A DNA stretch of 33,527 nt from the NCBI GenBank assembly GCA_009904015.1, contig WYEQ01000024.1, positions 1 to 33,527 of the forward strand, written 5' to 3'. The DNA comes from Desulfurococcales archaeon. Its GTDB lineage: Archaea; Thermoproteota; Thermoprotei_A; Sulfolobales; Fervidicoccaceae. The notes under the pieces are model-generated. The model was not told the DNA's origin, searched no databases, and was given only the letters and a program-made list of their open reading frames with translations. The position numbers and the translations under genes were made by a program. This document shows, in pieces, positions 8,737 through 17,098 of this stretch. Numbering within the stretch: the first letter of the stretch is position 1; the number at the start of each line of letters is the position of its first letter.

Positions 8737-9711
8737 ATGAGGGTTCTCGTCACTGGTGGAGCCGGGTTTATTGGCAGCCACCTTGTTGATAGGCTCGTGA
8801 GCGAGGGCTTCAGCGTAAGGGTTGTCGATAACCTTAGTAGCGGCAGAATAGATTACATAAAGCGCCACATTGATTTAGGTAGAGCGGAGTTCGTGCTTGG
8901 GGACCTCAAGGACCCCTCCGTCGCTATGAGGGCTGCGAGCAACGTTGATGTTGTCTTCCACTTCGCCGCTAACCCCGAGGTCAGGCTGAGCTCAACAAGC
9001 CCTGAGGTACACTTCAACGAGAACATACTAGCTACGTTCAATGTTCTCGAGGCAATGAGGAAGCTTGGCGTCGGGGAGCTGGTATTCGCCTCATCAAGCA
9101 CTGTTTACGGGGAGCCCGAGGACATGCTCGTTGATGAGTCAGCCCCTTTAAGGCCTGTGTCCGTTTACGGAGCTAGCAAAGCAGCTTGCGAAGCACTTAT
9201 CCACGCTTATTCAATGCTGTATGGGATAAGAAGCGTTGTCCTAAGATACGCGAACGTTGTTGGTCCCAGGCTTAGGCACGGTGTTATCTATGACTTCATA
9301 AACAAGCTTTTATCCAACCCAGCGGAGCTCGAGGTCCTGGGGGATGGGAAGCAGGCGAAGAGCTACATATACATTGATGACGCGGTCGAGGCGACCCTTA
9401 TTGCGTGGAGGAGGAGCAATGCTTACTACGATGTGTTAAACGTTGGCTCGGGAGACTACGTAAGCGTTGATGAGATAGCTGATATAGTGGCTGATGTGAT
9501 GGGAATAGATAGGCCTGTGAAGAGGTACAGGCCCGTTCTCCACGGCGTTGGTTGGCCTGGGGACGTCAAGAGGATTGCATTGAAAATAGATAAGCTAAGA
9601 GGGCTGGGTTTCACGCCTAGAATGAGCTCTAGAGAAGCTGTTAGAGAGACGGCGAGGAGGCTTCTCGAAGAAATAGTTAGCGAGAAGGGAGAGGCTGTCA
9701 AGCATATATAG
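8737..9711 (+). CDS. NAD-dependent sugar epimerase, GalE-like
   Basis: A 324 aa extended SDR acting on nucleotide sugars, most like archaeal UDP-glucose 4-epimerases. It shows the NAD motif TGGAGFIGSH (6-15), Asp31 of VVDNLSSG for the adenosine ribose, HFAANPEVR (75-83), the SSSTVYG segment (119-125), and catalytic Tyr144-x3-Lys148 (YGASK). The C-terminal domain has the sugar-binding RYANVVGPR and the GDGKQAKSYIYIDDAVEA region. UDP-Glc/UDP-Gal interconversion is the best guess, though dTDP-glucose dehydratase relatives share these motifs. It would feed the glycosyltransferases that begin at 10750. Spacing to the next gene is 39 bases. Confidence 0.9.
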   Translation: MRVLVTGGAGFIGSHLVDRLVSEGFSVRVVDNLSSGRIDYIKRHIDLGRAEFVLGDLKDPSVAMRAASNVDVVFHFAANPEVRLSSTSPEVHFNENILATFNVLEAMRKLGVGELVFASSSTVYGEPEDMLVDESAPLRPVSVYGASKAACEALIHAYSMLYGIRSVVLRYANVVGPRLRHGVIYDFINKLLSNPAELEVLGDGKQAKSYIYIDDAVEATLIAWRRSNAYYDVLNVGSGDYVSVDEIADIVADVMGIDRPVKRYRPVLHGVGWPGDVKRIALKIDKLRGLGFTPRMSSREAVRETARRLLEEIVSEKGEAVKHI

Positions 9712-9750
9712 CTTTGATAAACAATTAGTTGTTCATGGAGGCTTTCTGGA

Positions 9751-10152
9751 TTGATAGTGGCTGTTCCATGCATTAGGGCTGGCGAGAGGCTTTACGTTAG
9801 CCTTCACTTCGGCAGGTCCCCGCTCATAGCGTTCGCTGAGGTGGATGAGAGGGGGTTCAGGATAATCGAGATAACAATGAACCCACACGCTACTCATGAG
9901 CACGGGAGGGGAGCTGGGATAATAGACTTCATCGCTTCGAGGGGAACGAGCGCCGTTATTGTATCAGGCATTGGGAGAATGGCTTACGAGAACTTGAGAG
10001 CTAGGGGGATAAAGATATATTACGCTCCAGATGAGCACGGTAAGCCACTGAGCGTTGAGAGGGCCTTGGAGCTCCTAGTTAACAACCAGCTGGCTGAGAT
10101 GGAGAAGCCCATCGGCCACCACAATGAGCACGAGCACGGGCACCATTACTGA
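9751..10152 (+). CDS. NifX/NifB-like FeMo-cofactor-binding-family protein with His-rich tail
   Basis: A 133 aa protein of the dinitrogenase iron-molybdenum cofactor biosynthesis fold (the small archaeal MTH1175 type). It begins IVAVPCI, has LHFGRSPLIAFAEV, and a GAGIIDFIASRGTSAVI segment, all typical. Such proteins are common in non-diazotrophic archaea and are thought to handle metal clusters; no nif genes are nearby. The last 13 residues carry seven His (two HH pairs and HEHGHH), an added metal-binding tail. TTG is the start, with GGAGG at 9737-9741. The trmO start region lies just downstream. Confidence 0.88.
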   Translation: MIVAVPCIRAGERLYVSLHFGRSPLIAFAEVDERGFRIIEITMNPHATHEHGRGAGIIDFIASRGTSAVIVSGIGRMAYENLRARGIKIYYAPDEHGKPLSVERALELLVNNQLAEMEKPIGHHNEHEHGHHY

Positions 10153-10183
10153 TGAACATCAGTTTTTTACGGGTGCTTTTGGA

Positions 10184-10687
10184 TTGGGTATCGTGCTTAG
10201 GCCCATAGGCTTCGTTAGGCACGGTTACAGCGATGACTTTATAAGAAACACTGTTGGGGGGGTTGAGGGATACATAGAGATTCTTCCAGAGTACGCTGAT
10301 GGATTAGCTATGATAGAGGGCTTCAGCCACCTAATAGTTATTGCTTATTTAGACAAGGTCGGGGAGGAGGCGAGAAGAGTGCTGAGGGTGAGGCACAGGA
10401 AGCTGGCGAGGCTAGGAGTGAGGATAGATGATTTACCGGAGGTGGGGGTGTTCGCCACTGATAGCCCACACAGGCCCAACCCGTTAGCGCTGAGCATAGT
10501 TAAGTTGCTAGCAGTGGAGGGAAACAAGCTGAGGGTATCTGGACTAGACCTTTTCAACGGGACACCGGTGCTTGACATAAAGCCATACGAGCCGAGCAGA
10601 GCAATAAAGGAGGTAGAGACGCCGTGGTGGTACAGGGAGCTGGAGAGAAGAGCGAGGGAGAAGCTGGGAGCAGAGGGGCCATTATAG
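10184..10687 (+). CDS. trmO: tRNA-Thr m6t6A37 methyltransferase TrmO (TsaA/YaeB family)
   Basis: A SAM-dependent methyltransferase of the TsaA family, which N6-methylates t6A at position 37 of certain tRNAs. The core reads VLRPIGFVRHG near the start, then IEGFSHLIVIAYL, and the family signature ATDSPHRPNPLALS, then VSGLDLFNGTPVLDIKPY, all strong hits. The frame is open back to an ATG at 10124, which would overlap the previous gene by 29 bases and add 20 residues with no family match. I prefer TTG at 10184, 8 bases after GGGTG at 10171-10175; GTG at 10193 is a second choice. Length from 10184 is 167 aa, normal for the family. Confidence 0.9.
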   Translation: MGIVLRPIGFVRHGYSDDFIRNTVGGVEGYIEILPEYADGLAMIEGFSHLIVIAYLDKVGEEARRVLRVRHRKLARLGVRIDDLPEVGVFATDSPHRPNPLALSIVKLLAVEGNKLRVSGLDLFNGTPVLDIKPYEPSRAIKEVETPWWYRELERRAREKLGAEGPL

Positions 10688-10719
10688 CTAATGAAAAAAG
10701 CAAATGCATAAAACAGTAC

Positions 10720-10725
10720 TTTATA
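10720..10725 (+). promoter_or_regulatory. TATA box of the GT2 gene
   Basis: TTTATA is centred 28 bases before the ATG at 10750 with no ribosome site between, consistent with a leaderless transcript. Confidence 0.5.
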
Positions 10726-10749
10726 GAATAATCTGAGAAACCCGTCATT

Positions 10750-11871
10750 ATGGATTTGCTTTTAGCCCTGGCCATAGCCTTAGCTTTAGTTCACTTCGGC
10801 TTCCCTTTATCGTATTATCTTTACTTGAAGAGGAAGTGGCTGAACAAGCCCTGGGACATAAGGAGGGATCCCTCCTACAGGCCGAGAGTATCAATAATTA
10901 TTCCCACATACAACGAGGCCTTGCTTATTGAGTCAAAGCTCGATGACATAGCGAGGCAGGATTACCCGAAGGACCTCGTGGAGATCATCGTTGTCGACTC
11001 TGCTAGCACTGATGGGACTCCGGGGGCCGTTAAAAAGTGGATTACTAGTCGCAGAGGAGTCGAGGTCAAGCTTGTTGAGGAGAGTGTTAGGAGGGGTAAG
11101 GCTCACGCTCTAAATAAAGCCCTTGAAGTCGCTACGGGAGAGGTAGTCGTTATTACGGATGTTGACTCGGCGTGGCCGTCTAGAGATACACTGGCTAGTG
11201 TTTTGTCGTGGTTTAGCGACCCACTAATTGGCGCGGTTACGTGTCTCAAAGTTCCTGCTGGGGAGAGTTTTATTGGTGTTGAGAGGAGTTATAGAGATTA
11301 CTACAATGTCATTAGGCTTGGTGAGAGCAAGAATTTCTCGACACCAGTGTTTCACGGAGAACTCGCGGCTTTTCGTAGAGACCTCTTAGTGAAGCTAGGC
11401 GGGTTTCCAGTGGATATTGGTGCTGATGATAGCCACACCGCGACGCTAGCGGCAATTAGTGGTTTTAGAGCAATAGCAGTCGACAACGCTCTCTGCACGG
11501 AGCTAGTCCCGAGAAGAGGGTACCACACGTGGAGGATTAGGAGAGCTCAACACCTAATACAACACTTCATCAAAACCCTGAGCTTACTATCAAAGGCTCC
11601 AAGAGAGTTCAAGCCGATCCTACTAGCTGAGATGTGGTTACACTTATTCAACCCATGGCTATTAGTATTAGGTACAATAATCCTAATCTATAAAGTGTTG
11701 ATAGGCTCGTTAGCAGCTTTAATACTATTAGTAATAGGTACAATACTACTCATGCTCAAGCAGTATAGAACATGGGTAGTAACACAAGTATGCTTAATCA
11801 CAGCAAGCATTAGGAACCTATGGACAAAGGAGATTACTTGGGAGAAACAGGAGAAAGAGATTACATCTTGA
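10750..11871 (+). CDS. Membrane GT2 glycosyltransferase
   Basis: A 373 aa processive-type GT2 enzyme. Residues 1-25 form a membrane helix. The catalytic domain starts at 46 (RVSIIIPTYNEA) and has VVDSASTDGT (81-90), the metal-binding DVD in ITDVDSAW (137-139), an acidic GADD (224-227) where the base is expected, and RRAQHL (264-269) in place of the QxxRW motif. Two closely spaced membrane helices follow (about 300-337). The architecture resembles cellulose- or hyaluronan-synthase-like and dolichyl-phosphate-sugar enzymes; the donor sugar is unknown. Its first half has codon use like the genes to its left and its last third is more A+T-rich. It may belong functionally to the glycan cluster that starts at 12858. 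Confidence 0.9.
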   Translation: MDLLLALAIALALVHFGFPLSYYLYLKRKWLNKPWDIRRDPSYRPRVSIIIPTYNEALLIESKLDDIARQDYPKDLVEIIVVDSASTDGTPGAVKKWITSRRGVEVKLVEESVRRGKAHALNKALEVATGEVVVITDVDSAWPSRDTLASVLSWFSDPLIGAVTCLKVPAGESFIGVERSYRDYYNVIRLGESKNFSTPVFHGELAAFRRDLLVKLGGFPVDIGADDSHTATLAAISGFRAIAVDNALCTELVPRRGYHTWRIRRAQHLIQHFIKTLSLLSKAPREFKPILLAEMWLHLFNPWLLVLGTIILIYKVLIGSLAALILLVIGTILLMLKQYRTWVVTQVCLITASIRNLWTKEITWEKQEKEITS

Positions 11872-11910
11872 TAAATAGAAAAGTATTGTTATCTATTCTC
11901 AAAAACATCT

Positions 11911-12276
11911 TTAGTGTCGTAGCAAATCGGCAAATTGTTTGGGTAGTTGCAATATCGATGAAGCTATGCTTAGAATCTCCTTAAGTGTTGTTAGTTTCCC
12001 CTCCTTACTATCTGTTTTTCTTAGCTCCTCAATCAAGGGTAAAATCTTATTTAATACTTCAAGAGCTTGCAAATCATTTTGGGCAAGTTGTTGAAGCTCT
12101 TTAACTATCCTATCACTGTATCGATCAACGATTTCGTCAATATCAGCGCTGTTCTCTACATTATTTTGCTCCACATTTATTATTGTAATATTGATAGGGC
12201 TGTGTTTGATGTTAATGTTTTTATTGCTGGTTTTCTTAACATCGCTTCGGCGCTTAGCCCGTACAGCTGTACTCAT
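11911..12276 (-). CDS. Hypothetical protein, coiled-coil-like
   Basis: A 121 aa protein that I do not recognise. The N-terminus is basic (KRRSDVKK), followed by a short beta-prone part rich in Ile and Asn (residues about 20-38), then a long helical part from 45 with heptad-like Leu/Ile spacing, suggesting a coiled coil or helical bundle. It is much more A+T-rich than the genes to its left. A TATA-like element AATATATATCTG lies about 35 bases before the ATG, and an AGGTTGGA just upstream could be a weak ribosome site. It is divergent from the retropepsin-like gene. A mobile-element or toxin-antitoxin origin is possible but unsupported. Confidence 0.55.
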   Translation of the reverse strand: MSTAVRAKRRSDVKKTSNKNINIKHSPINITIINVEQNNVENSADIDEIVDRYSDRIVKELQQLAQNDLQALEVLNKILPLIEELRKTDSKEGKLTTLKEILSIASSILQLPKQFADLLRH

Positions 12277-12515
12277 GCAGATCCAACCTAAAAAAGATTC
12301 ATACAGATATATATTCCTGACGCTTTAGGGTTTTTTTCGTGTTAGTGCTTTAACGTGTACAATAACAGGTTCAAATAGAGAAGCAGTAAATAATGCGTAG
12401 TATGCATGAATGGTTGAAGCTTTAATATAATTGTTTATGTTAAGAAACTCATATTGGTGTAGTGTGCGAAGTTTGTCTATGATGTTTTGCAATTGGCTAA
12501 GTGTGGATAAATGCT

Positions 12516-12836
12516 ATGATCAGAAATCTGTTTACTAGTAGAAGCATCTCTGTTAAGGCACTTGTGGGTACTGAAGCCATATTCACAGTAATTCCTAGAA
12601 AAATTGCTGTAGAACTTCAGCTACCTGTGATATGTAGGAGGAGAGCTACAACAGTTAAAGGGGTTACAGAGCTTGATGAGTGCGTAGGCATGGTAGAGGT
12701 AATGGGTAGAAAGGCGTATTCACACATACTCGTATCAGACGGCGTAGACATCGTGCTCATAGGTTCAGTAACTCTCGAAACCCTAGGTCTCGAAGTAGAG
12801 CCAGTCACAGGAAGGCTTAAGGAGTCCAAGACATAG
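12516..12836 (+). CDS. Retropepsin-like (clan AA) protein lacking catalytic DTG
   Basis: A 106 aa protein matching the small archaeal retroviral-type aspartic protease family along its length: KALV-x3-A-I-F-TVIPRKIA near the N-terminus and LIGSVTLETLGLEVEPVTGR at the C-terminus, both family hallmarks. Where active members read DTG after ALV, this one reads Gly18-Thr19-Glu20, so the catalytic Asp is gone. The flap region and the second signature are intact. The frame is open to a GTG at 12501, which adds five residues; I prefer the ATG at 12516. The gene lies 21 bases before the first GT4 gene. It may be a catalytically dead, binding-only member or an enzyme on its way to loss. Confidence 0.75.
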   Translation: MIRNLFTSRSISVKALVGTEAIFTVIPRKIAVELQLPVICRRRATTVKGVTELDECVGMVEVMGRKAYSHILVSDGVDIVLIGSVTLETLGLEVEPVTGRLKESKT

Positions 12837-12857
12837 TTACTCTAGAAGACATATGTA

Positions 12858-13877
12858 ATGAGGATACTGTTCATAGCACCCTCCTACTACCCACACATAG
12901 GAGGCGTAGAGTATGTCGTTAAATCAATCTCGGAGAGACTTGCTAAAGCAGGTCACGAAGTAACGGTTGTTGCTGGAGAGCCAAACACCGACAGACCATA
13001 TGAAGAGGTTGTTAATAGTGTTAGAGTTGTTAGGTGGCCTGTTTGGAGCCCTGGAAACGCCTATCATATTCTTAGAAAGAGAGGTGAGCTGGAGAAGTTT
13101 TCAAAGGAGCTGGCTGGAGAGGCGGATGTTGTTCATGTTCATAGCGTTCACAGCATATTCACAGTCTATGCAGGGCTGGCACTAGCAAATAGCAGTACAT
13201 CTCCAAGAATTGTTGTTACTCCACACTACCACGGAACTGGTCATACCTTTGTGAGGAGGGTTCTGTGGATCTTTTGGAGATGGAGAGTAGCAGAATTGTT
13301 GAAGAGGGCTAGTGCTGTTCACGCCGTTAGCAAGAGGGAGGCATCAATACTAGCAAGCCACTACCCAGAAGCTAGAAGCAAAATAGTTGTTGTACCGAAC
13401 GGTGTAGATGAAGATGTTCTTAGTTATAGGTGGCAGGGGCAGAGTAGCAACTACATGGTTTATGCTGGTAGAGTAGAGAAGTACAAGAGGCTAGAGATAG
13501 CAGTAAACATCGCCAAAGAGCTAAACCTAAAGCTGCTTATCATCGGCAAAGGGCCATACGGAGAAAAACTGGTGAGGTACGCAGGAAAGGTGTATAGAGG
13601 TGGTGTAGAATTCCTAGAGCCACAACCAAGACAAAAATACTTGGAGCTATTATCGAGAGCGAGATATGCAATAAACCCAAGCAGACACGAAGCATTCAGC
13701 ATATTCACAACAGAAGCACTAGCCATGGGAACACCAGCAATAATATCAATAGAAATAGCGGAGAATTTAGAAGCACGCGCAAGACCGCTAGTAAAAGATT
13801 TGGTTATAGCAGAAAAAGCACCTATAAGAACGTGGAATGAGATACTCCAGCTATATCTAGACAAACTGTATCAATAA
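12858..13877 (+). CDS. GT4 family glycosyltransferase
   Basis: A 339 aa GT-B retaining glycosyltransferase. The N-domain has the glycine-rich GGVEYVV (15-21), the acceptor-side VTPHYHG (120-126), and the C-domain has PNGVD (180-184), VYAGRVEKYKR (201-211) and the EX7E motif from Glu278 to Glu286 (RHEAFSIFTTEAL). It uses a nucleotide-activated sugar on a lipid or glycan acceptor at the cytoplasmic face. It is the first gene of a long plus-strand run of glycan genes; the next start is 12 bases downstream. The start lacks a ribosome site. Sugar and linkage cannot be predicted. Confidence 0.92.
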   Translation: MRILFIAPSYYPHIGGVEYVVKSISERLAKAGHEVTVVAGEPNTDRPYEEVVNSVRVVRWPVWSPGNAYHILRKRGELEKFSKELAGEADVVHVHSVHSIFTVYAGLALANSSTSPRIVVTPHYHGTGHTFVRRVLWIFWRWRVAELLKRASAVHAVSKREASILASHYPEARSKIVVVPNGVDEDVLSYRWQGQSSNYMVYAGRVEKYKRLEIAVNIAKELNLKLLIIGKGPYGEKLVRYAGKVYRGGVEFLEPQPRQKYLELLSRARYAINPSRHEAFSIFTTEALAMGTPAIISIEIAENLEARARPLVKDLVIAEKAPIRTWNEILQLYLDKLYQ

Positions 13878-13889
13878 GGTGGCAGTATC

Positions 13890-14949
13890 GTGAAAATAGC
13901 CATAACTAGGAGGGAGTATATAACGCATCTCGACGGCGTCAACAGGTTTATCGCCCTCTTAGCGGAGGGCTTGAGGAGGCTTGGCCACGAGGTAGAGGTC
14001 TTCAGCTGGTGCTATAGAGGTGTTGACAGGGAGAGGCTAGAGGAGTGGTTCAAGGATATCCATGGACTAGACACAGCAGTACTCATTCACACACTTCGTA
14101 AAGAGCCTTGCGAGGGTGATCCGTGGACTAGGATAGCTCTTGACTGGTTCCTCGAAGGATCAGCAATGCTTAGGAAAAGCGAATTTGATGCTGTTATAGT
14201 AAATGGTATTATACCTCTTAGGTGTAAGCCTAAGGTAGTTGTGATACATGATCTAGGACCATTACATGCATTAAATAAGTTTTATTCTTTACTTGGTAAG
14301 GCCATCTTAAAAGCTATGTATGATAAAGTTATCTGCGTTAGTACAAAGACGCAACAAGAACTATATACAACTCTTAAACTCTTCTGCGAAGTCATTCCCA
14401 TACCTCTGAAACTAGATGCATATAAGCCTCGAAGGCTGGATGAACGTGAAAACATTGTTGTGCATATCGGTACAAGACCTGTTAAAAAATCCTTAGGTTA
14501 GCTTAGAGGCCATTAGAATTTTAAGAGAACAAGGCTTTGATATTAAGTTGGTTATGATAGGCTCGTCTATACAACTCCCAAGGACCGATGCCGTTGAATA
14601 CGCATTTGGCGTAACCGAAAAAGAGAAGCTGGAATTACTATGCAATGCAAAAGCATTAATCCTACCATCAAAATACGAGGGCTTTTCTTATGTAGCTCTG
14701 GAAGCCATGGCTTGTGGAACCCCCATAGTGGTCTCAAACGCTGTGCCAGAAGAGGTTGTTATCAATAACTTCAATGGTATTAGGGTTAACAGCTTTAACC
14801 CCGAGGACTATGCAAATGCCTTGGAGAAGCTGTTAACAGATGAAGAGCTGTGGCTAAAGCTATCTAGGAATGGTCTTGAATTCGTTAAACAGTTTGACTA
14901 TATAGAGATAGCGAAGAGGTACATTAGCATTATTAATGAATTGCTATGA
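13890..14949 (+). pseudogene. GT4 glycosyltransferase split by a one-base frameshift
   Basis: Two frames together make one GT4 enzyme of 352 aa. The first (GTG at 13890, ribosome site GGTGG 13879-13883) holds the N-domain (HLDGVNRFI, then VVIHDLGPLH) and ends VVHIGTRPVKKSLG at TAG 14499-14501. The second frame has VSLEAIRILREQG directly before LVMIGSS, then the EX7E motif (KYEGFSYVALEAM) and runs to TGA 14947-14949. Dropping one G of the GG at 14496-14497 gives RPVKKSLVSLEAIRIL, which aligns with normal GT4 proteins. So this is a single-base insertion in the sequence as given, either real or an error. The gene overlaps the next methyltransferase by 4 bases, so the reading frame downstream is kept coupled, which favours a recently intact gene. 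Confidence 0.85.
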
Positions 14950-15689
14950 ATGCTAGAAAGGCTTTACTAAGTGTTAAAGAGGTTGTTGAGAGGTTTGGTA
15001 ATTCAAGGGCTGTTCATAGCTATTACCTTGAGTTTGGTAGGAGGTTAGAGGTTCTAAAGCTTGTTGAGGAGTACTGTGGACAGGGCTCAACAATCTTGGA
15101 TCTCGGTGCACAACTCTTCATAATCTCCTGTGCTCTTAGGAAGATGGGTTACAACATCATTGCTTTCGATGTTGATCCAGAGCCCTATATGAAAATCGCT
15201 GAGGCTTGTAATGCTAATGTTGTCAGGTGCGATCTTGAGAGAGATGAGCTGGGCGTTGACAACGCTGACTGCGCCGTGTTTACAGAGGTCTTGGAGCATC
15301 TACACTACTACTACGTGCCCCTAGTCCTGAGCAGGATAAACAGGGCTTTGAAGCATGAAGGAGTGTTAGTAGTTACAACACCGAACATGGCATCTCTATT
15401 CAGAAGGCTAAGACTATTATTGGGCATTCAACCCATATACCATTACCACGTGAGGGAGTACACAATGAGGGAAGTGGCATCACTACTTAGAGAAGCAGGA
15501 TTCGAGGTGATAAAGGCTTATTACTCTATAGTAAACGACTTAACGTTTATTGATGCTGATCCGCAGGAGTATTTAGGGATGTCAAGCTCTAAGGACTTAG
15601 TGAGGATTGTTTTAAAGAAGCCTACAAAGCTGAACATCTTAAGATTCCTGGCATACCCCGCAGTGAAACTAAGGCCAAGCCTAAGATAA
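14946..15689 (+). CDS. Class I SAM-dependent methyltransferase
   Basis: A 247 aa methyltransferase. Motif I reads ILDLGAQLF (50-58), lacking the usual second glycine, followed by the acidic end of strand 2, AFDVDPEP (73-80), a motif-IV-like EVLEHLHYYYVP (114-125) and VVTTPN. This Methyltransf_11/23 type often methylates sugars or lipids. ATGA overlap with the previous glycosyltransferase suggests translational coupling and a joint role in modifying the same glycan. The unusual glycine loop could weaken SAM binding, but the rest is well kept. Confidence 0.85.
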   Translation: MNARKALLSVKEVVERFGNSRAVHSYYLEFGRRLEVLKLVEEYCGQGSTILDLGAQLFIISCALRKMGYNIIAFDVDPEPYMKIAEACNANVVRCDLERDELGVDNADCAVFTEVLEHLHYYYVPLVLSRINRALKHEGVLVVTTPNMASLFRRLRLLLGIQPIYHYHVREYTMREVASLLREAGFEVIKAYYSIVNDLTFIDADPQEYLGMSSSKDLVRIVLKKPTKLNILRFLAYPAVKLRPSLR

Positions 15690-15798
15690 TTGATAGTAGT
15701 TGTTGCAACAAAGGCTTGGGAACCAATGGTACAAATGTTAGAGAGATGGGGATAATGAAGAAGTCCATAGTATCATAAGAGAGGCATTCAACCTTTAA
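15690..15798 (+). pseudogene. Possible remnant of a lost gene in the glycan cluster
   Basis: Directly after the methyltransferase stop, a TTG-initiated frame gives IVVVATKAWEPMVQMLE, a beta strand and helix like the start of a Rossmann-type protein, and stops at 15753. One frame over, RDGDNEEVHSIIREAFNL continues to TAA 15796. No function can be named. The 168-base gap 15690-15857 has no other feature. A chance reading is possible. Confidence 0.3.
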
Positions 15799-15857
15799 TG
15801 CTTAGGTTGGTATCATGAAGCGCTTATGAGGCAGCACAAAATCAAGGTACGTATACC

Positions 15858-17069
15858 ATGTCGTTAGTTCTTGTAGTTACAGAACGTTATTGGCCTGATG
15901 GTAGTGGTGGAGAGCTGGCTACTCATCTTATTCTCGATATATTGAGGAAGAGATTTGATGTTACCGTTGTTATTGGTACAAAGAACCCCTCTGAATTACC
16001 AAGCGTTAGATATGTTTACGAACCTCTGCTTTCAAAGCGAGAAAAGCCTATATTGTGGCTAAAAACCTTGAGACTTGTTCACACTCAAAGATTCCAAAAA
16101 TTAATACGTAAAAGCGATGTTGTATACATACCACGCTTTGCTTTTCCCATTATATCGTATGCGAAGAAGCTGGGCAAGAAAGTTGTGGTTCACCTGCATG
16201 ACTACATCCCAATATCATACACAGCAACAGTACTAGCACCCTACGAAGAGCATAAGCGTCGCATTACCTTAGACAATATCAGGTTGGAGTGCATGAAGAG
16301 TCACAAGCATTGTATAGGAGCAAGTCTTCTATGGTGGTTGTCAAAATTAGCGAGAAAGCAAATTTCTCAAGCAGATAAAATTATCTGTGTTTCCAAGAGA
16401 CAAGCGGAGATAATAGCTGATCAAGCACCAGAGCTCAGAGACAAGATAGAGGTTGTGTACAACCCGCTACCACCGGAAATAGTTAACGCAGAGCCAAGGA
16501 AAAAACTTGATGATACACCCACATTTCTGTATGTTGGTGGAGACAGCTATGTGAAGGGGTTCCACACGCTCTTAAAGGCTGTGAAGGAGTTAGGTAAACA
16601 GAAGGTCAAGGCACGGATTATTCTTGCAGGAGAATATGGCGACGATAACTTGAAAACCTTGAATGAATTAAGAAGTAGATATCCGGGCTTAGAAGTATCG
16701 GTATTGGGCAGAGTAAGCCATGATGAAGTCCTCAAACTCTATGAGAAGGCGTGGGGCCTCGTGTTTCCCTCGAGTGTGGAGGAGCCTTTACCATACGCGG
16801 TTGTTGAAGCGATGGCTTTGGGTACAATACCTATAGCTTCTAGTGTTGGTAGTGTACCAGAAATTATTGGTGATTGCCCCGTAAAGAAGTTCTTGTTTAA
16901 ACCAGGAAGCATTGGTGACCTTATTGAAAAATTAAAGATCTTCACACTGCAATCCAAGGAAAGCATTTTAGGTCTTGCTATGGAATGTAAGAATCGCATT
17001 GTAGAATTATTCAACAAAGAGAACATAGAGAGGAAGATAGTTGAAGTATTCAAGGAGTTCTTAAATTAA
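15858..17069 (+). CDS. GT4 family glycosyltransferase
   Basis: A 403 aa GT-B enzyme. N-domain: a start with TERYWPDGSGGELATH (8-23), and HLHDY (112-116) followed by a Cys-containing loop (Cys145, Cys152) that many GT4 members carry. C-domain: YNPLPPE, FLYVGGDSYVKGFHTLL (223-239), and EX7E from Glu309 to Glu317 (EPLPYAVVEAM), followed by SSVGSVPEII. All sites expected for activity are present. ATG at 15858 follows the gap with a gene remnant; the next gene starts 29 bases after its stop. Donor and acceptor unknown. Confidence 0.92.
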   Translation: MSLVLVVTERYWPDGSGGELATHLILDILRKRFDVTVVIGTKNPSELPSVRYVYEPLLSKREKPILWLKTLRLVHTQRFQKLIRKSDVVYIPRFAFPIISYAKKLGKKVVVHLHDYIPISYTATVLAPYEEHKRRITLDNIRLECMKSHKHCIGASLLWWLSKLARKQISQADKIICVSKRQAEIIADQAPELRDKIEVVYNPLPPEIVNAEPRKKLDDTPTFLYVGGDSYVKGFHTLLKAVKELGKQKVKARIILAGEYGDDNLKTLNELRSRYPGLEVSVLGRVSHDEVLKLYEKAWGLVFPSSVEEPLPYAVVEAMALGTIPIASSVGSVPEIIGDCPVKKFLFKPGSIGDLIEKLKIFTLQSKESILGLAMECKNRIVELFNKENIERKIVEVFKEFLN

Positions 17070-17098
17070 TGCATAAGGTCTAAATAATGTGATATGGT

